From Paenibacillus timonensis (lineage in GTDB: Bacteria; Bacillota; Bacilli; Paenibacillales; Paenibacillaceae), in assembly GCF_009725205.1 (NCBI RefSeq), contig NZ_WNZY01000020.1, forward strand, positions 1 through 64,000: a DNA stretch of 64,000 bases, read 5' to 3'. Shown piece by piece: positions 53,682 through 64,000 of the stretch (positions are counted from its first letter, which is position 1; each line of letters opens with the position of its first letter). The position numbers were made by a program, and so were the translations under genes. The notes beneath the pieces were generated by a model. The model was not told the origin of the DNA. It did not search any database and worked only from the letters and a program-made list of their open reading frames with translations.

Positions 53682-54728
53682 TCAACTCTGAGGAACCTCG
53701 GCTTCGATCCGGTCCGGCGACAACGTCTGCTCTACCGTGCCTAGCGTCAGCCCTTTGCTTCGGATGGCCTGAATCATCCCCTCAAGCGCATCCCGGCTGG
53801 ATGCCGTCGGATGCATCAGAATGAGCGTTCCCGGCTCCACCTTGCTGCCGATCTTACTGATGATGCTGGATGCCGGTGGGTTTCTCCAATCCACTGTATC
53901 CAAGGTCCACAAGACCGTCTTGAGCCCTTGTTCTGCTGCCAGTTTAACGGTTTGCATATTATAATCGCCCGAAGGCGGAGCAAACCAGCGGTTCTCCACG
54001 CCCAGCTTCTCCTTCAACAGGTCTTTCGTCTTGGAGATCTCGAGACGAGCCCGGGTTACTTCCAACTGGCTCATATTCGGATGCGAGTAGGCATGATTTT
54101 CAATTTGATGACCCCGCCGCTTGATTTCAGCGGCCATCTCTTCATTCTTCTTTAACCAGCTGCCATCGAGGAAGAAGGTAGCTTTCACCTTCGACTTATC
54201 CAACGTATCAAGCATAGGCACCAGATATTCGTTACCCCAGGCGACATTGATCATCAGCGCCGCCATCGGCTTATTCGGATTCCCCCGGTATATCGGCTGG
54301 GCACCCAGATCATCCAGATTCACCTTCGGTTTCAGCTCGCGATATACGTATTCGATTTCAGCACCTTCTGGTTGCTGCTTGGCCTTGGCGTAGGTGAGTT
54401 CAATATCCACTTCACGGCCGTTATAACCGGGAATGGCTTTCCAGACCCGGTCGACGACGGCGTCCACCGGCGCAATCCGCCGCTTTGCGGCCTCATCTCG
54501 GATTTGAGCCAGAAGTGGATCTGGAGCCTTCGTAGCCCCGCCGCTTTCTTGATCTTGCAAGCCTTTAGCGCCAGGGCCTCCGGCCAGGTCGTTAATCAGG
54601 CGGAAGGCGAAGCTGCCGCCCTCTCCCTCTGAGCTTTCCGCGACAAAAGCCCGAATGCCAGCAAACTGCCCCAGTATCATGACAAAGGCAATGCATATCG
54701 CGATGACCGCAAACTTGTTCCGACCCAT
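53682..54728 (-). CDS. ylxY: Polysaccharide deacetylase-like protein YlxY
   Basis: The 348-residue protein has an N-terminal membrane anchor or signal (about 5-28), a variable region and a C-terminal NodB domain (about 150-340). The metal motif HAYSHP is present, but the usual TFDD of motif 1 is replaced by INVAWGNE, so activity is uncertain. The ATG at 54728 has GAGGGG at 12 nt; the one at 54740 abuts it. It follows pnp, as ylxY does in Bacillus. Confidence 0.88.
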   Translation of the reverse strand: MGRNKFAVIAICIAFVMILGQFAGIRAFVAESSEGEGGSFAFRLINDLAGGPGAKGLQDQESGGATKAPDPLLAQIRDEAAKRRIAPVDAVVDRVWKAIPGYNGREVDIELTYAKAKQQPEGAEIEYVYRELKPKVNLDDLGAQPIYRGNPNKPMAALMINVAWGNEYLVPMLDTLDKSKVKATFFLDGSWLKKNEEMAAEIKRRGHQIENHAYSHPNMSQLEVTRARLEISKTKDLLKEKLGVENRWFAPPSGDYNMQTVKLAAEQGLKTVLWTLDTVDWRNPPASSIISKIGSKVEPGTLILMHPTASSRDALEGMIQAIRSKGLTLGTVEQTLSPDRIEAEVPQS

Positions 54729-54810
54729 GCTGAAGCTCATCCCCTCAAACGGTTTTTGTCCCCATCATATGTTGACAAGCCCGTAGATATGCTTCCTTTC
54801 CGGAAGCATT

Positions 54811-54846
54811 AAAAAAGAGCCAGAATTGATTCATTCTGTCTCTTTT
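54811..54846 (-). terminator. Terminator of pnp
   Basis: AAAAGAGCCAGAAT and ATTCTGTCTCTTTT pair with one or two mismatches around TGATTC; T follows on the minus strand. Confidence 0.75.
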
Positions 54847-54882
54847 CCCGCAAGGATGGCCTGCGTCGTCAAGCTGCGTTAT

Positions 54883-56991
54883 TTAGTTGGAAGAGGATTT
54901 TTCCGTTTCTGCGGTGAGTACCGCTTTGCGGGAAAGATTGATCCGTCCTTGGTTGTCGATCTCGGTTACCTTGACAGTTACCGTATCACCGATCGCCACG
55001 ACGTCCTCCACTTTAGCTACGCGTTCCGTGGACAACTGGGAAATATGCACCAAACCGTCTTTCCCCGGCAAAATCTCGACGAAAGCGCCGAATTTTTCAA
55101 TCCGTTTGACGGTACCTACATAAATTTCACCGACCACGACTTCCTTGACGATCCCTTCGATAATCGAACGCGCTTTGCTGTTCATCTCTTCGTTCGTAGA
55201 AGCGATAAATACGCGGCCGTCTTGTTCGATATCGATTTTCACGCCGGTTTCCTCGATGATCTTGTTGATGATCTTGCCGCCTGCCCCGATGACATCGCGG
55301 ATCTTGTCCGGATTGATGTGCATGATAACGATCTTCGGCGCGTAAGGGGACAAATGCTCCTTCGGCTTTTGAATGCGCTCCATCATTTTGGACAGGATAA
55401 ACATCCGACCTTCTCGGGCTTGTTTCAAAGCATCGGTCAAAATCTGCCGGTCGATTCCGTCGATCTTGATATCCATTTGAATAGCCGTAACACCTTCCGA
55501 AGTGCCTGCCACTTTGAAGTCCATGTCGCCGAGATGATCTTCCATCCCTTGAATGTCAGTCAGGATAGACACGTGCTCGCCGTCTTTAATCAGACCCATC
55601 GCCACCCCGGCAACCGGAGCTTTGATCGGAACGCCCGCATCCATCATGGCCAGCGTGCTGGCGCAGATGCTCGCTTGGGACGTCGAACCGTTGGATTCCA
55701 ATACTTCCGATACAAGACGAATCGTATACGGGAATTCGGTTTCCGGCGGAATCACCTTCGACAACGCGCGTTCGCCTAGAGCGCCGTGACCGATTTCGCG
55801 GCGGCCCGGAGCCCGGAGTGGACGAGCTTCACCAACGCTGAACGGCGGGAAGTTATAATGGTGCATAAAGCGCTTGGATTCTTCCAGATCGATGCCGTCA
55901 AGAATTTGAACGTCACCCAGTGCCCCCAGCGTACATACGCTCAACGCTTGCGTTTGACCGCGGGTAAACAGACCGGAGCCATGCGTACGTGGCAACAGAT
56001 TAATATCGCATTCGATCGGACGAATTTCTTCCAATTTACGACCGTCAGGACGCACTTTATCATGGGTAATCAACCGGCGTACTTCTTCCTTAACGATGTC
56101 ATGCAAGACTTCCTTCACATCGGCAAGCAATTCCGGCGATTCTATGTATTTCTCTTCGAAATGAGCCACCGTTTTGTCGTTGATGGCATCAATCGCATCC
56201 TGACGCGCATGCTTCTCGGCAATTTTCACGGCTTCAACCAGACGATCCTGGGCCAAAGCGCGAACTTCCCGGTTCACATCTTCATTCACTTTATGGAGCT
56301 TCACTTGCATCTTCTCTTTGCCGGCTACTTTCACGAGCTCTTCGATGACGGCAACGATATTCTTGATTTCATCATGGCCGAACATGATCGCCTCGAGCAT
56401 CACCTCTTCAGGCACTTCGTTGGCTTCCGCCTCCACCATCATGATGGCGTCTTTGGTACCGGCTACAACCACGTAAATGTCACTGGCTTCTTGCTCAGCC
56501 ACGTCCGGATTAATCACGAATTGCCCGTTAACCCGTCCAACCGCTACGCCGCCGATCGGCCCGTTAAACGGAACATCGGAAATGCTCAGCGCTGCAGAAG
56601 TCCCAATCATTGCCGCAATTTCCGGCTCGCAGTCTTGATCCACGCTCATGACCAGGTTTACGATTTGCACGTCGTTACGGAATCCTTCCGGGAACAGCGG
56701 GCGAATCGGACGGTCGGTCAAGCGGCTAGCCAAAATGGCCTTTTCGCTCGGACGTCCTTCCCGTTTAATGAAGCCACCGGGAATTTTACCGACTGCATAA
56801 AGTTTCTCTTCATAATTGACCGTCAACGGGAAAAAGTCCAAGTCCTTGGGCTCCGAAGAGGCCGTAACCGTACAAAGCACCGCCGTATCTCCGTAGCGGA
56901 CCATGACGGCCGCGTTTGCTTGCTTGGCCAATCGGCCGGTTTCCAAAATGAGAGGTCTCCCCCCCAAATTCATTTTCACTTGATTCTGCAT
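54883..56991 (-). CDS. pnp: Polyribonucleotide nucleotidyltransferase
   Basis: The 702-residue 3'-5' phosphorolytic exonuclease has two RNase PH domains, a KH domain (about 555-610) and an S1 domain (about 620-690). [25 protein letters not shown] segments near the N-terminus are diagnostic. The ATG at 56991 has AAGGAGGG at 5 nt and gives the usual length; 23 upstream ORF codons are excluded. A short hairpin lies in the leader. Confidence 0.96.
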   Translation of the reverse strand: MQNQVKMNLGGRPLILETGRLAKQANAAVMVRYGDTAVLCTVTASSEPKDLDFFPLTVNYEEKLYAVGKIPGGFIKREGRPSEKAILASRLTDRPIRPLFPEGFRNDVQIVNLVMSVDQDCEPEIAAMIGTSAALSISDVPFNGPIGGVAVGRVNGQFVINPDVAEQEASDIYVVVAGTKDAIMMVEAEANEVPEEVMLEAIMFGHDEIKNIVAVIEELVKVAGKEKMQVKLHKVNEDVNREVRALAQDRLVEAVKIAEKHARQDAIDAINDKTVAHFEEKYIESPELLADVKEVLHDIVKEEVRRLITHDKVRPDGRKLEEIRPIECDINLLPRTHGSGLFTRGQTQALSVCTLGALGDVQILDGIDLEESKRFMHHYNFPPFSVGEARPLRAPGRREIGHGALGERALSKVIPPETEFPYTIRLVSEVLESNGSTSQASICASTLAMMDAGVPIKAPVAGVAMGLIKDGEHVSILTDIQGMEDHLGDMDFKVAGTSEGVTAIQMDIKIDGIDRQILTDALKQAREGRMFILSKMMERIQKPKEHLSPYAPKIVIMHINPDKIRDVIGAGGKIINKIIEETGVKIDIEQDGRVFIASTNEEMNSKARSIIEGIVKEVVVGEIYVGTVKRIEKFGAFVEILPGKDGLVHISQLSTERVAKVEDVVAIGDTVTVKVTEIDNQGRINLSRKAVLTAETEKSSSN

Positions 56992-57105
56992 GAAATCCCT
57001 CCTTATCACCATTACAAGTTCGGTACTGAGTTCATTATTTCCTGCTTTTCGGCAATTCATAAGATGAACGGCTGTCTAGCAATAGAAAGATGTCCTCATA
57101 ACAAA

Positions 57106-57121
57106 AGCTCCTGAAGGAGCT
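57106..57121 (-). terminator. Short hairpin between rpsO and pnp
   Basis: AGCTCCTTCAGGAGCT followed by TTTG on the minus strand. It could be a terminator of rpsO or an attenuator/processing site before pnp. Confidence 0.5.
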
Positions 57122-57160
57122 GATCGTGGAAGCTTATCGTAACAAGCCCCTAAATGGGTA

Positions 57161-57222
57161 AAAAGCAACCCGGCCGCACACGCACGCTTCGCCAGCGTCC
57201 GCCATGCAACTAGGCTGCTTTT
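57161..57222 (-). terminator. Hairpin region downstream of rpsO
   Basis: On the minus strand AAAAGCAGCC pairs with GGTTGCTTTT around a GC-rich inner stem (GACGCT/AGCGTGC), followed by TTTTTA. Confidence 0.55.
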
Positions 57223-57236
57223 ATCAAACTTTCGAA

Positions 57237-57506
57237 TTAACGACGCAATCCAAGTTTCTCGATCAAAGCGGAGTAACGTCTCACGTCTTTGTTCTTCAGG
57301 TAAGCCAACAACTTACGACGTTGACCAACCATCTTCAGAAGACCGCGACGGGAATGATGGTCCTTCTTGTGCGTACGCAAGTGGTCCGTCAAATTCACGA
57401 TGTTCTCCGTAAGGATAGCAATTTGCACCTCAGGGGATCCGGTATCGGACTCATGAGTTTTGTGCTCTTGGATCAATTGTTGTTTACGTTCTTGAGTCAA
57501 TGCCAT
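57237..57506 (-). CDS. rpsO: 30S ribosomal protein S15
   Basis: The 89-residue S15 is complete ([11 protein letters not shown] start, [30 protein letters not shown]). The ATG at 57506 has AAAGGAGG at 8 nt. It sits between ribF and pnp as in most Firmicutes. Confidence 0.97.
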   Translation of the reverse strand: MALTQERKQQLIQEHKTHESDTGSPEVQIAILTENIVNLTDHLRTHKKDHHSRRGLLKMVGQRRKLLAYLKNKDVRRYSALIEKLGLRR

Positions 57507-57676
57507 CCTGTTCACCTCCTTTATCTCAAATCGCCGTTAGCCTCGTCGCCGGCGGTGAAACCGCGCAACCAAGCCAAGGTTCTTGCTGCCGCTTGGAAAA
57601 AACATGTTCTTCCGCATGACAACGTTACATAGTATATCATAGCCGATAGGCAAAGTAAATGCCAAGTCCGGCTTGA

Positions 57677-58624
57677 TTACGGGGAAGTCTTCAGCAGACG
57701 TTTAGCGGTATCTGCATCCCGTCCGATTTGGGCGATCAACTCATCCAGCGAAGTGAACTTGCGCTCCTCACGGATATAATGAACCAATTCCACGGACAAG
57801 CTCTCATCATAAATCTCACCGGAAAACTCAAATAGATGAGCTTCGAGCCAAAAGATCTTCCCATCCTCATGAAAGGTTGGCTTGACCCCAACGTTCATCA
57901 CACCGGTGTAGGTGGTGCCGTTGTGGGTAACCCGCACGGCGTATACCCCGCTGGCCGGCACGACATAGTGTTCCGCCAGTTTAAGGTTCGCTGTCGGAAA
58001 ACCGAGCTGGCGCCCGCGCTTTTCACCGTGCATGACCGTCCCTCTCAGCGAGTACGTCCGACCAAACCAGCGATTGGCTAACTCGATTTCGCCCTCCTGC
58101 AGTGCCTTACGAATACCCGAGCTGCTGACCTTCTCCCCATCGATCAGGAACGGCGGCACTGTGTTCACGTCCAGAACATTGCCGCTCAACTCGCGAAGCA
58201 TCCCTGCGTCTCCTTCGCCCCGGTAACCATAGCGGAAGTCAAAGCCAACAACCGCCGTGTGTACCTTAAGCGGCACCAAGATCCCGGATACGAAATTTTG
58301 CGGACTCACCCGGGAGAAGGCATCGTTAAACTCGACGATATATACGAAATCCACGCCCATTTCCCGTAAAATTCGCTCCTTCTCCTCCGGGGGCGTCAAG
58401 TAGCCGTCATAATCGCCTTTCTTCATGACCTCCTTCGGATGCGGATGGAACGTCATGACGGAGGCGGGAAGGCCTAGTTCGCCAGCCAGCCTGACAGCAG
58501 AATCAATCACGCTGGCATGCCCCAGGTGAAGCCCATCAAATTGACCGATCGCCAGCACTTGCGGGCGAGCATTTTGTTCAATAAATCGTTCGGTTAGTGG
58601 ATATGATAATCTTATCGTTTCCAT
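57677..58624 (-). CDS. ribF: Bifunctional riboflavin kinase/FAD synthetase
   Basis: The 315-residue enzyme makes FMN and FAD. The N-terminal FAD synthetase domain has GQFDGLHLGH near residues 25-34; the C-terminal riboflavin kinase domain has GKRGRQLGFPTANL. The ATG at 58624 has AGGTGA at 7 nt. It lies between truB and rpsO. Confidence 0.94.
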   Translation of the reverse strand: METIRLSYPLTERFIEQNARPQVLAIGQFDGLHLGHASVIDSAVRLAGELGLPASVMTFHPHPKEVMKKGDYDGYLTPPEEKERILREMGVDFVYIVEFNDAFSRVSPQNFVSGILVPLKVHTAVVGFDFRYGYRGEGDAGMLRELSGNVLDVNTVPPFLIDGEKVSSSGIRKALQEGEIELANRWFGRTYSLRGTVMHGEKRGRQLGFPTANLKLAEHYVVPASGVYAVRVTHNGTTYTGVMNVGVKPTFHEDGKIFWLEAHLFEFSGEIYDESLSVELVHYIREERKFTSLDELIAQIGRDADTAKRLLKTSP

Positions 58625-58670
58625 GATCGTGTCACCTGCAATTTCCCTCGGAATGCGCATTTCATGAGTC

Positions 58671-59588
58671 CTATTCGGGTAAAAACACTTTGACTGCCTT
58701 CACAGCCATCGTCTCCTCTTCCACCCGGAAAATGCCTAAAAATTGATGCTCTGGGCTGTAAAGCCGTACGGTTTCACCACGTTTGACCGCTGGAGATACG
58801 ACGGTAGAAGACAGCCGTTGACCTTGCAATGCCGCTTTAACCTTATCTGCCTCGACGATATGGGCCGGCAAATGCTCCACAGCTCTATCAACCGGCAGTA
58901 AATGCTCTTGCAGCGTTCCGCCCGCGACATGCCTCGCTACCTCGTCCAGCGTCAGACAATGCGACTCCGCGATGCCGGCCGACATCGTCCGCTTTAACTC
59001 GGTCATCGCAGCAGGGACGCCTAGAGCTCGCCCGATATCAACGCACAGTGTGCGGATGTAAGTCCCTTTAGAACATAACGCCCGGAAAGAAATCCGAGGA
59101 TGAGGTCCTTCCGGATGGAAAGCCAGCAGCTCCAATTCATGAATCGTCACTTCGCGGGGCTTACGCTCCACGGTTTTACCTTCCCGCGCCAACTCATACA
59201 ATCGCTTGCCGTCTTGCTTCAGTGCGGAATACATCGGCGGAATCTGTGAGATCGTTCCAATGAAACGGGACAATACCTGTCGAACTTCCTCTTCCGTGAC
59301 CCGAACTTCTTCCACTTGTTCGATGATTTCGCCCGTCATGTCCTCCGTATCCGTAGCAACGCCAAGCACTAGAGTCGCCTCATATTCCTTCGGCAATTCT
59401 TGCAAATATTCAACCATTCGCGTTGCGCGACCTAGACATAACGGCAACACACCTGTGACTGCCGGGTCTAGCGTGCCGGTATGACCGATCCGTTTCATCT
59501 TCAGAATGCCGCGGCATTTGGCAACCACATCATGAGAAGTAAATCCAGCCGGCTTGTGGATAGGCAAAATGCCTTCGTATGCATTCAT
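58671..59588 (-). CDS. truB: tRNA pseudouridine(55) synthase TruB
   Basis: The 305-residue enzyme has the catalytic Asp41 in GTLDPAVTGVLPL and a C-terminal PUA-like domain. It makes pseudouridine 55 in tRNA. The ATG overlaps the nrnA stop by 4 bp. Confidence 0.95.
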   Translation of the reverse strand: MNAYEGILPIHKPAGFTSHDVVAKCRGILKMKRIGHTGTLDPAVTGVLPLCLGRATRMVEYLQELPKEYEATLVLGVATDTEDMTGEIIEQVEEVRVTEEEVRQVLSRFIGTISQIPPMYSALKQDGKRLYELAREGKTVERKPREVTIHELELLAFHPEGPHPRISFRALCSKGTYIRTLCVDIGRALGVPAAMTELKRTMSAGIAESHCLTLDEVARHVAGGTLQEHLLPVDRAVEHLPAHIVEADKVKAALQGQRLSSTVVSPAVKRGETVRLYSPEHQFLGIFRVEEETMAVKAVKVFLPE

Positions 59589-60565
59589 AACTGCAGCCTC
59601 ACTTGTTCCAGCACCCTTGGGATGATCGTCTCCAAGGTACCCTCGATGTGAGCACCCGCAGCACGGACATGTCCGCCTCCACCAAAGCTTTGGGCGACCC
59701 TTGCCACATCGACGGTCCCGGCGGATCGCATGCTCACCTTAACGGCATGTTCGTTAATGACTTTAAACAGCAGCCCTACTTCGACCCCTTGAATATTCCG
59801 CGGATAATTGACGATGCCTTCCATATCCTCGTGGACCGCACCGGTCGCTTTCAAATCTTCGTCATCTACGGATACCCAGCCAATCTTCCCGTCTTCCGTA
59901 AGCTCAAGACCATTTAGTGCCCGGGTCAGTAAGCGCAGCTGCGGCAACGTCATTTGTTCCAGCAACAGCTCGGATAATCCGGGACCGTCTACGCCGTATT
60001 CCAACAGTTTGGATGCGGCCGCCATGACCTTCGGCGACGTGTTGGAATACCGAAACCCACCGGTATCCGTCAACAAACCTGTATAAAGCGCTGTTGCAGC
60101 CGACTCGTCCAATTCGAGTCCCATATAAGCAAGAAGATCGAATAAGATCTCGGCGGTGGCTGCCGCGCTCGGTACGACGAGATTGACCGAACCGTAAAGA
60201 TCATTGGTCGGATGATGATCAATATTCAGCAACTGCGCGCCTTCGGCAAACCATTCGTGCGTGGTACCTACTCGTTTGAAATCGGCGCAATCCACGCAAA
60301 TCACATGATCAAAATTACGGTCAAGCGGCGTGATCGACAAGTCGAGAATTTCCTCCGCATGCCAAAGGTAACGCATCCGCTTGGGGATCGGCCCTTCGTT
60401 GACCATCACGAATTTTTTGCCCAGACATGACAGAAGCCAGCCCACCACAAGGGTGGAACTGACTGCGTCACCGTCCGGCTGAACATGCGACACGATGAGG
60501 AAATGATCATTCTGAGTCAAAAACTCCTTGCTCTGACTCAGCTCCCGTTCATAGGTCGTCTGCAT
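59585..60565 (-). CDS. nrnA: DHH-family oligoribonuclease / pAp phosphatase NrnA
   Basis: The 326-residue DHH-DHHA1 protein has the metal motifs VQPDGDAVSS, VDCADF and NIDHHPTND, and the C-terminal GGGGHVRAAGA. It degrades short RNAs and pAp. AAGGAG lies 6 nt before the ATG. It is coupled to truB. Confidence 0.94.
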   Translation of the reverse strand: MQTTYERELSQSKEFLTQNDHFLIVSHVQPDGDAVSSTLVVGWLLSCLGKKFVMVNEGPIPKRMRYLWHAEEILDLSITPLDRNFDHVICVDCADFKRVGTTHEWFAEGAQLLNIDHHPTNDLYGSVNLVVPSAAATAEILFDLLAYMGLELDESAATALYTGLLTDTGGFRYSNTSPKVMAAASKLLEYGVDGPGLSELLLEQMTLPQLRLLTRALNGLELTEDGKIGWVSVDDEDLKATGAVHEDMEGIVNYPRNIQGVEVGLLFKVINEHAVKVSMRSAGTVDVARVAQSFGGGGHVRAAGAHIEGTLETIIPRVLEQVRLQL

Positions 60566-60614
60566 AGCCGTCTCCTTCTAATTCCATTTGAAATATCATT
60601 CTTCATGTTACATA

Positions 60615-60968
60615 TCATTCTTCGTGCTCGTGCGTGATTTCGCCGAGAATCTTCTCGATCCGGCTGCCGTAAGCGATGGATTCGTCGATCTTGAAGATCA
60701 ACTCCGGCGTGTGACGCAGCCGAATTCGTTTTCCGATTTCGGTGCGTAAGAAGCCAGTTGCTTTCTCTATCGCTTTTAAGGATTCGTTTTTCTTCTCTTC
60801 GTCGCCAAACACACTGAGATAAACTTTGGCCTGTGACAAATCGCTTGTCACATCGACCCCGGTCACCGTGACAAAACCGATGCGCGGATCTTTCAGTTCA
60901 CTCTGGATGAGCACGCTAAGTTCTTTCTTAATCTGTTCGCCTACGCGGCCGGTACGATTTTTGGCCAT
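60615..60968 (-). CDS. rbfA: Ribosome-binding factor A
   Basis: The 117-residue KH-fold maturation factor for the 30S subunit matches RbfA over its length ([28 protein letters not shown]). The ATG at 60968 has AAGGTGGG at 8 nt; three upstream codons are excluded. It directly follows infB; ylxP, which lies between them in Bacillus, is absent. Confidence 0.94.
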   Translation of the reverse strand: MAKNRTGRVGEQIKKELSVLIQSELKDPRIGFVTVTGVDVTSDLSQAKVYLSVFGDEEKKNESLKAIEKATGFLRTEIGKRIRLRHTPELIFKIDESIAYGSRIEKILGEITHEHEE

Positions 60969-60982
60969 TTTAGACACCCACC

Positions 60983-63616
60983 TTACTTCGGTTCAACCTT
61001 TTCCATGATGAACGCCTCAATGACGTCGCCTTCTTTAAGGTCATTGTAATTGTCCAGGGTAATCCCGCACTCGTAACCTTGGGCAACTTCCTTGGCGTCG
61101 TCCTTGAAACGTTTCAGTGAATCGATTTTTCCTTCGAATACCACAATCCCGTCGCGAACCAAACGCATTTCCGCTGAGCGGGTTATTTTGCCGGAAGTCA
61201 CCATACAGCCGGCGATGGTCCCGACTTTGCTGATCTTGAACGTATTGCGGACCTCAGCGTGGCCGATAACGGTTTCCTTGTAAACCGGATCAAGCATCCC
61301 TTTCATGGCTTGCTCGATCTCTTCGATTGCATTGTAAATGACGCGATGCAGTCGGATATCGACCTTCTCTTGCTCGGCCGTCGCTTTCGTTTGGTTGTCC
61401 GGACGAACGTTGAAACCGATCACGATCGCGTTCGAAGCCGCCGCCAAGATAATGTCGGATTCGGTAATGGCACCGGCACCGCTATGGATGATTTTGACAC
61501 GAACACCTTCGACTTCGATTTTCTCGAGTGAACTTTTGAGCGCTTCAACCGAACCTTGCACGTCGGCTTTGATGATCACGTTAAGATCTTTAATTTCGCC
61601 TTCCTTGATGTGGCGGAACAGATCATCCAGTGTGACGCGCGTATTCGAGCCCAGATCGGACTGACGCTGCGTAATAGCCCGCTTGTCAGCAATTGAACGA
61701 GCCTTGCGTTCGTCTTCGAATACCATAAACGGATCGCCGGCTTGAGGCACTTCGTTAAGACCGGTAATTTCCACCGGCGTTGATGGGCCAGCTTCCTTTA
61801 AACGACGTCCACGATCGTTAACCATCGCACGAACACGGCCGAAGCAATTACCTGCGACGAAGGCGTCGCCGACTTTCAGCGTCCCGTGCTGAACCAGTAT
61901 GCGAGCAACCGGACCGCGGGATTTATCAAGTTCAGCTTCGATGACCGCGCCCCGAGCGCGTTTATCCGGGTTGGCTTTGTACTCATTGACTTCCGCTACG
62001 AGCAGAATCATTTCAAGTAAGCCTTCCAATCCAAGTTTTTGCTTCGCCGAGACATTGACGAAAATCGTGTCGCCGCCCCATTCTTCCGGCACTAGTCCAT
62101 ATTCTGTCAATTCCTGTTTCACTTTATCCGGATTGGCGTCCGGTTTGTCGATCTTGTTTACAGCAACGATGATTGGCAATCCCGCCGCCTTGGCATGGTT
62201 TACCGCTTCGACCGTCTGCGGCATCACACCGTCGTCTGCAGCAACCACAATGATCGTAATATCTGTTAACTGCGCACCGCGAGCACGCATCGCCGTAAAC
62301 GCCTCGTGGCCCGGGGTATCTAGGAACGTGATCTTCTTGTTGTTGATCTCAACTTGGTAAGCACCGATATGCTGCGTAATCCCGCCGGCTTCGCCGCCGG
62401 TCACGTTCGTCGAACGGATGGCGTCAAGCAATGTGGTTTTACCATGGTCGACGTGGCCCATAATGGTCACGACAGGCGGACGTTCCTTCAAATCTGCTTC
62501 CTCGTCAACCTCTTCCAGCGTTTCGAAACGGTCTTCTTCAACCGGAATTTTCACTTCGACCTCAACGCCGAAATCTCCCGCAAGCAGCAAGATGGTATCG
62601 ATGTCGAGCTCTTGGTTGATCGTTGCCATCACACCAAGCAAGATCAGTTTTTTAATAACTTCGGAAGCGTCCTTGTGCAACAATTTGGCGGCTTCGCCAA
62701 CCGTCATCGTACCGCGTACGATAATCTTCTTCGGCGTATTGTCGATCTTCTCACGTGGTGGCTGCTGCGGGCCTTTGCCGCGTCCGCCCTTGCCACCGCG
62801 GTTATTTCTATAATTGCCGCCGTTTCGGTTATCGTCAAAACCTCTTTGGTTTCTGCCGCCATTATTGTTGTTGTTATTTCCTCTTCTCTGACCTTGCCCC
62901 TGGCTTTGGCCTTGACCTTGGCCTTGGCGCTGGCCTCCGCCGTTCCCGCCACCATTATTGTTATTACTTGGCGTAAAGCTGCGGTTTTGCTGCTGCGGTC
63001 CGCGATTTCCGCCACCTTGGCCTTGGCGTTGTCCGCCATCATTACGTGGCTGGCCACCTTGACCTGGTCCCCGGTTGCCTTGCGGGCTCCGGTTCGCGCC
63101 GGATGAATTCGTCCCGCCTTGGCCTTGTGGACGAGAACTTTGATGATTACCGCCGTTCGGACGGCTCGATCTTTCCTGAACAGCTGTGCTGCCGCTTGTA
63201 TTGTTTGGGTTTGTTTTTGGTTTATTATTCATGCTTACCTGCTTTTCCTGTTGATTTTGGTTTTTAACGGGTGCGTTTGCGCTGCTTTGTACTTGGCGTC
63301 CATGATCTCCGCGATGACCGGAAGGTTCTCCGGATGAGGCTTTCGGTGTTTGGCTTCCTCCTGCGGAAGCCGGTGCCGGCGATTTGGCAGGAGAATCGTT
63401 TCGTCCCGAGTTTTCTCGTTTCGCTGCCGCATTGCTCTTAATATCCTTGAAAAACTGTTCCACACGGCCAACGGTATCGTTCTCCATCACGCTCATGTGA
63501 TTGTTGACCGGGATATTAAGACGCTTAAGAATCGTAATAATTTCTTTGCTGCTCATGTTGAGCGATTTGGCGTATTCGTACACCCTGAGCTTATCTTGTT
63601 TTTCTTGTTTACTCAA
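60983..63616 (-). CDS. infB: Translation initiation factor IF-2
   Basis: The 877-residue GTPase has an N-terminal IF2 domain ([18 protein letters not shown]), a long Gly/Asn/Gln/Arg-rich linker (about 90-285), a G domain with GHVDHGKTT and NKID, and C-terminal domains. The TTG at 63616 has GGAGGTGG at 6 nt and overlaps the ylxQ stop by 8 bp. Confidence 0.97.
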   Translation of the reverse strand: MSKQEKQDKLRVYEYAKSLNMSSKEIITILKRLNIPVNNHMSVMENDTVGRVEQFFKDIKSNAAAKRENSGRNDSPAKSPAPASAGGSQTPKASSGEPSGHRGDHGRQVQSSANAPVKNQNQQEKQVSMNNKPKTNPNNTSGSTAVQERSSRPNGGNHQSSRPQGQGGTNSSGANRSPQGNRGPGQGGQPRNDGGQRQGQGGGNRGPQQQNRSFTPSNNNNGGGNGGGQRQGQGQGQSQGQGQRRGNNNNNNGGRNQRGFDDNRNGGNYRNNRGGKGGRGKGPQQPPREKIDNTPKKIIVRGTMTVGEAAKLLHKDASEVIKKLILLGVMATINQELDIDTILLLAGDFGVEVEVKIPVEEDRFETLEEVDEEADLKERPPVVTIMGHVDHGKTTLLDAIRSTNVTGGEAGGITQHIGAYQVEINNKKITFLDTPGHEAFTAMRARGAQLTDITIIVVAADDGVMPQTVEAVNHAKAAGLPIIVAVNKIDKPDANPDKVKQELTEYGLVPEEWGGDTIFVNVSAKQKLGLEGLLEMILLVAEVNEYKANPDKRARGAVIEAELDKSRGPVARILVQHGTLKVGDAFVAGNCFGRVRAMVNDRGRRLKEAGPSTPVEITGLNEVPQAGDPFMVFEDERKARSIADKRAITQRQSDLGSNTRVTLDDLFRHIKEGEIKDLNVIIKADVQGSVEALKSSLEKIEVEGVRVKIIHSGAGAITESDIILAAASNAIVIGFNVRPDNQTKATAEQEKVDIRLHRVIYNAIEEIEQAMKGMLDPVYKETVIGHAEVRNTFKISKVGTIAGCMVTSGKITRSAEMRLVRDGIVVFEGKIDSLKRFKDDAKEVAQGYECGITLDNYNDLKEGDVIEAFIMEKVEPK

Positions 63617-63938
63617 TATACTCCACCTCCGATGTTTTCAAGATCGCTTTGCGTATCAACTCGGTAAACCCCTGATCGATGAGAGCCAGAACGACCCGTT
63701 CCGGCTTGCCGACACTCCCACCGAGCGTTTCCCGGTCGAAACCAATCATGAGCGGGATCTTGTAGGTCCCGCATTTGTCGCGGAATTTCTTCTGCGTATT
63801 GGCTGAAGCATCCCCTGCTAAGATCACAAGCTTAGCTTCTCCCGATCGAATCGCTTTCAGGACGATTTCGTCACCTGTCACCAGTTTACCCGCCCGCATC
63901 GCGAGGCCAAGTCCGGACAACGGCTGGGCCTTATTCAT
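63609..63938 (-). CDS. ylxQ: L7Ae-family ribosomal-like protein YlxQ
   Basis: The 109-residue protein has the L7Ae/L30e fold signature ([29 protein letters not shown]). Members bind kink-turn RNAs; the role of YlxQ is unclear. The ATG at 63938 has GAGG at 6 nt and overlaps the ylxR end by 8 bp. Confidence 0.9.
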   Translation of the reverse strand: MNKAQPLSGLGLAMRAGKLVTGDEIVLKAIRSGEAKLVILAGDASANTQKKFRDKCGTYKIPLMIGFDRETLGGSVGKPERVVLALIDQGFTELIRKAILKTSEVEYIE

Positions 63939-64000
63939 CTTCGTCCTCTTCCTCCGCCCGCGCCTGAGCAGCGAGGAATTCATCCTCCACAGCCAGGAAA
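63931..64000 (-). CDS. ylxR: 3' end of ylxR (RNase P modulator RnpM), partial
   Basis: A minus-strand frame entering at the window edge encodes 22 residues, FLAVEDEFLAAQ followed by an acidic tail, and stops at TAA (63931-63933), which overlaps the ylxQ ATG. Its place upstream of ylxQ and infB fits ylxR; the core motifs lie outside the window, so the call rests on position. Confidence 0.5.
   Translation of the reverse strand, partial: FLAVEDEFLAAQARAEEEDEDE

Noticed and set aside
55786..57114. 442-residue plus-strand ORF opposite pnp
   Set aside because: Antisense to a strongly conserved gene, no ribosome site, Arg/His/Phe-rich composition typical of an opposite-strand shadow.

Overview
The window reads as a continuous chromosome segment of an endospore-forming Firmicute, most likely Paenibacillaceae (Paenibacillus or a close relative). 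Reasons: the conserved Bacillus-type order infB-rbfA-nrnA-truB-ribF-rpsO-pnp-ylxY-mlpA-dut-dpaA-dpaB-dapG-dapA-rnj-tepA-ylzJ-ftsK-sleB-ymfF-ymfH-ymfI-ymfJ-ymfK-rodZ-rimO-pgsA-cinA-recA-recX-rny-ymdB-spoVS runs through more than half of it. There are many sporulation genes (spoVS, sleB, dpaAB, spoVAC, spoVAD), strong GGAGG ribosome sites, and frequent GTG/TTG starts. Nearly all of this block is on the minus strand. No rRNA, tRNA, insertion sequence, prophage or CRISPR array was seen.

Layout. 1-3.8 kb: an intergenic repeat cluster, a CobW-type metal GTPase with a His/Asp-rich loop, moaB, a lipoprotein and a YhdH/AcuI-type reductase. 3.9-7.3 kb: a two-gene 2-oxoacid:ferredoxin oxidoreductase (alpha-beta fusion plus gamma-delta fusion) behind a palindrome-bearing promoter. 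7.5-10.8 kb: an SDR and a divergent TetR/DHA2 efflux pair with phased TTTAAA operators. 10.9-13.8 kb: an NAD salvage operon (Nudix-winged-helix protein, nicotinamidase, nicotinate phosphoribosyltransferase). 13.9-16.4 kb: a thioesterase, ricA and miaB. 16.6-19.4 kb: a forespore membrane locus (DUF1657, DUF421 with a DUF1657-like tail, spoVAC, spoVAD) without spoVAE. 19.5-22.8 kb: pduL and the korAB oxidoreductase. 23-30 kb: dipeptidase, spoVS, ymdB, rny, recX, recA. 30-43.8 kb: cinA, pgsA, rimO, yajQ, rodZ, the ymf block, sleB and ftsK. 43.9-54.7 kb: ylzJ, tepA, rnj, the lysine/dipicolinate genes, dut, mlpA and ylxY. 54.9-64 kb: pnp, rpsO, ribF, truB, nrnA, rbfA, infB, ylxQ and the 3' end of ylxR.

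How the genes fit together. Two ferredoxin-dependent 2-oxoacid oxidoreductases and a PduL phosphotransacylase suggest low-potential, facultatively anaerobic carbon metabolism. dapG, dapA and dpaAB make and use dihydrodipicolinate for spore dipicolinic acid, while SpoVAC/SpoVAD and SleB belong to spore DPA handling and germination. rny, ricA, pnp, nrnA and rnj form a large part of the RNA-decay machinery.

The most notable points are: a frameshifted C-terminal remnant of asd exactly where an intact asd normally sits between dpaB and dapG; a spoVA-like locus with a DUF421-DUF1657 fusion and no spoVAE; intergenic repeats with a 51-52 bp pitch in three separate places; and several well-matched stress or sporulation promoters (sigma-H at spoVS, sigma-G at sleB, sigma-F-like at the DUF1657 gene, a LexA box at recA). 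I saw no clearly new multi-gene defence or biosynthetic system.
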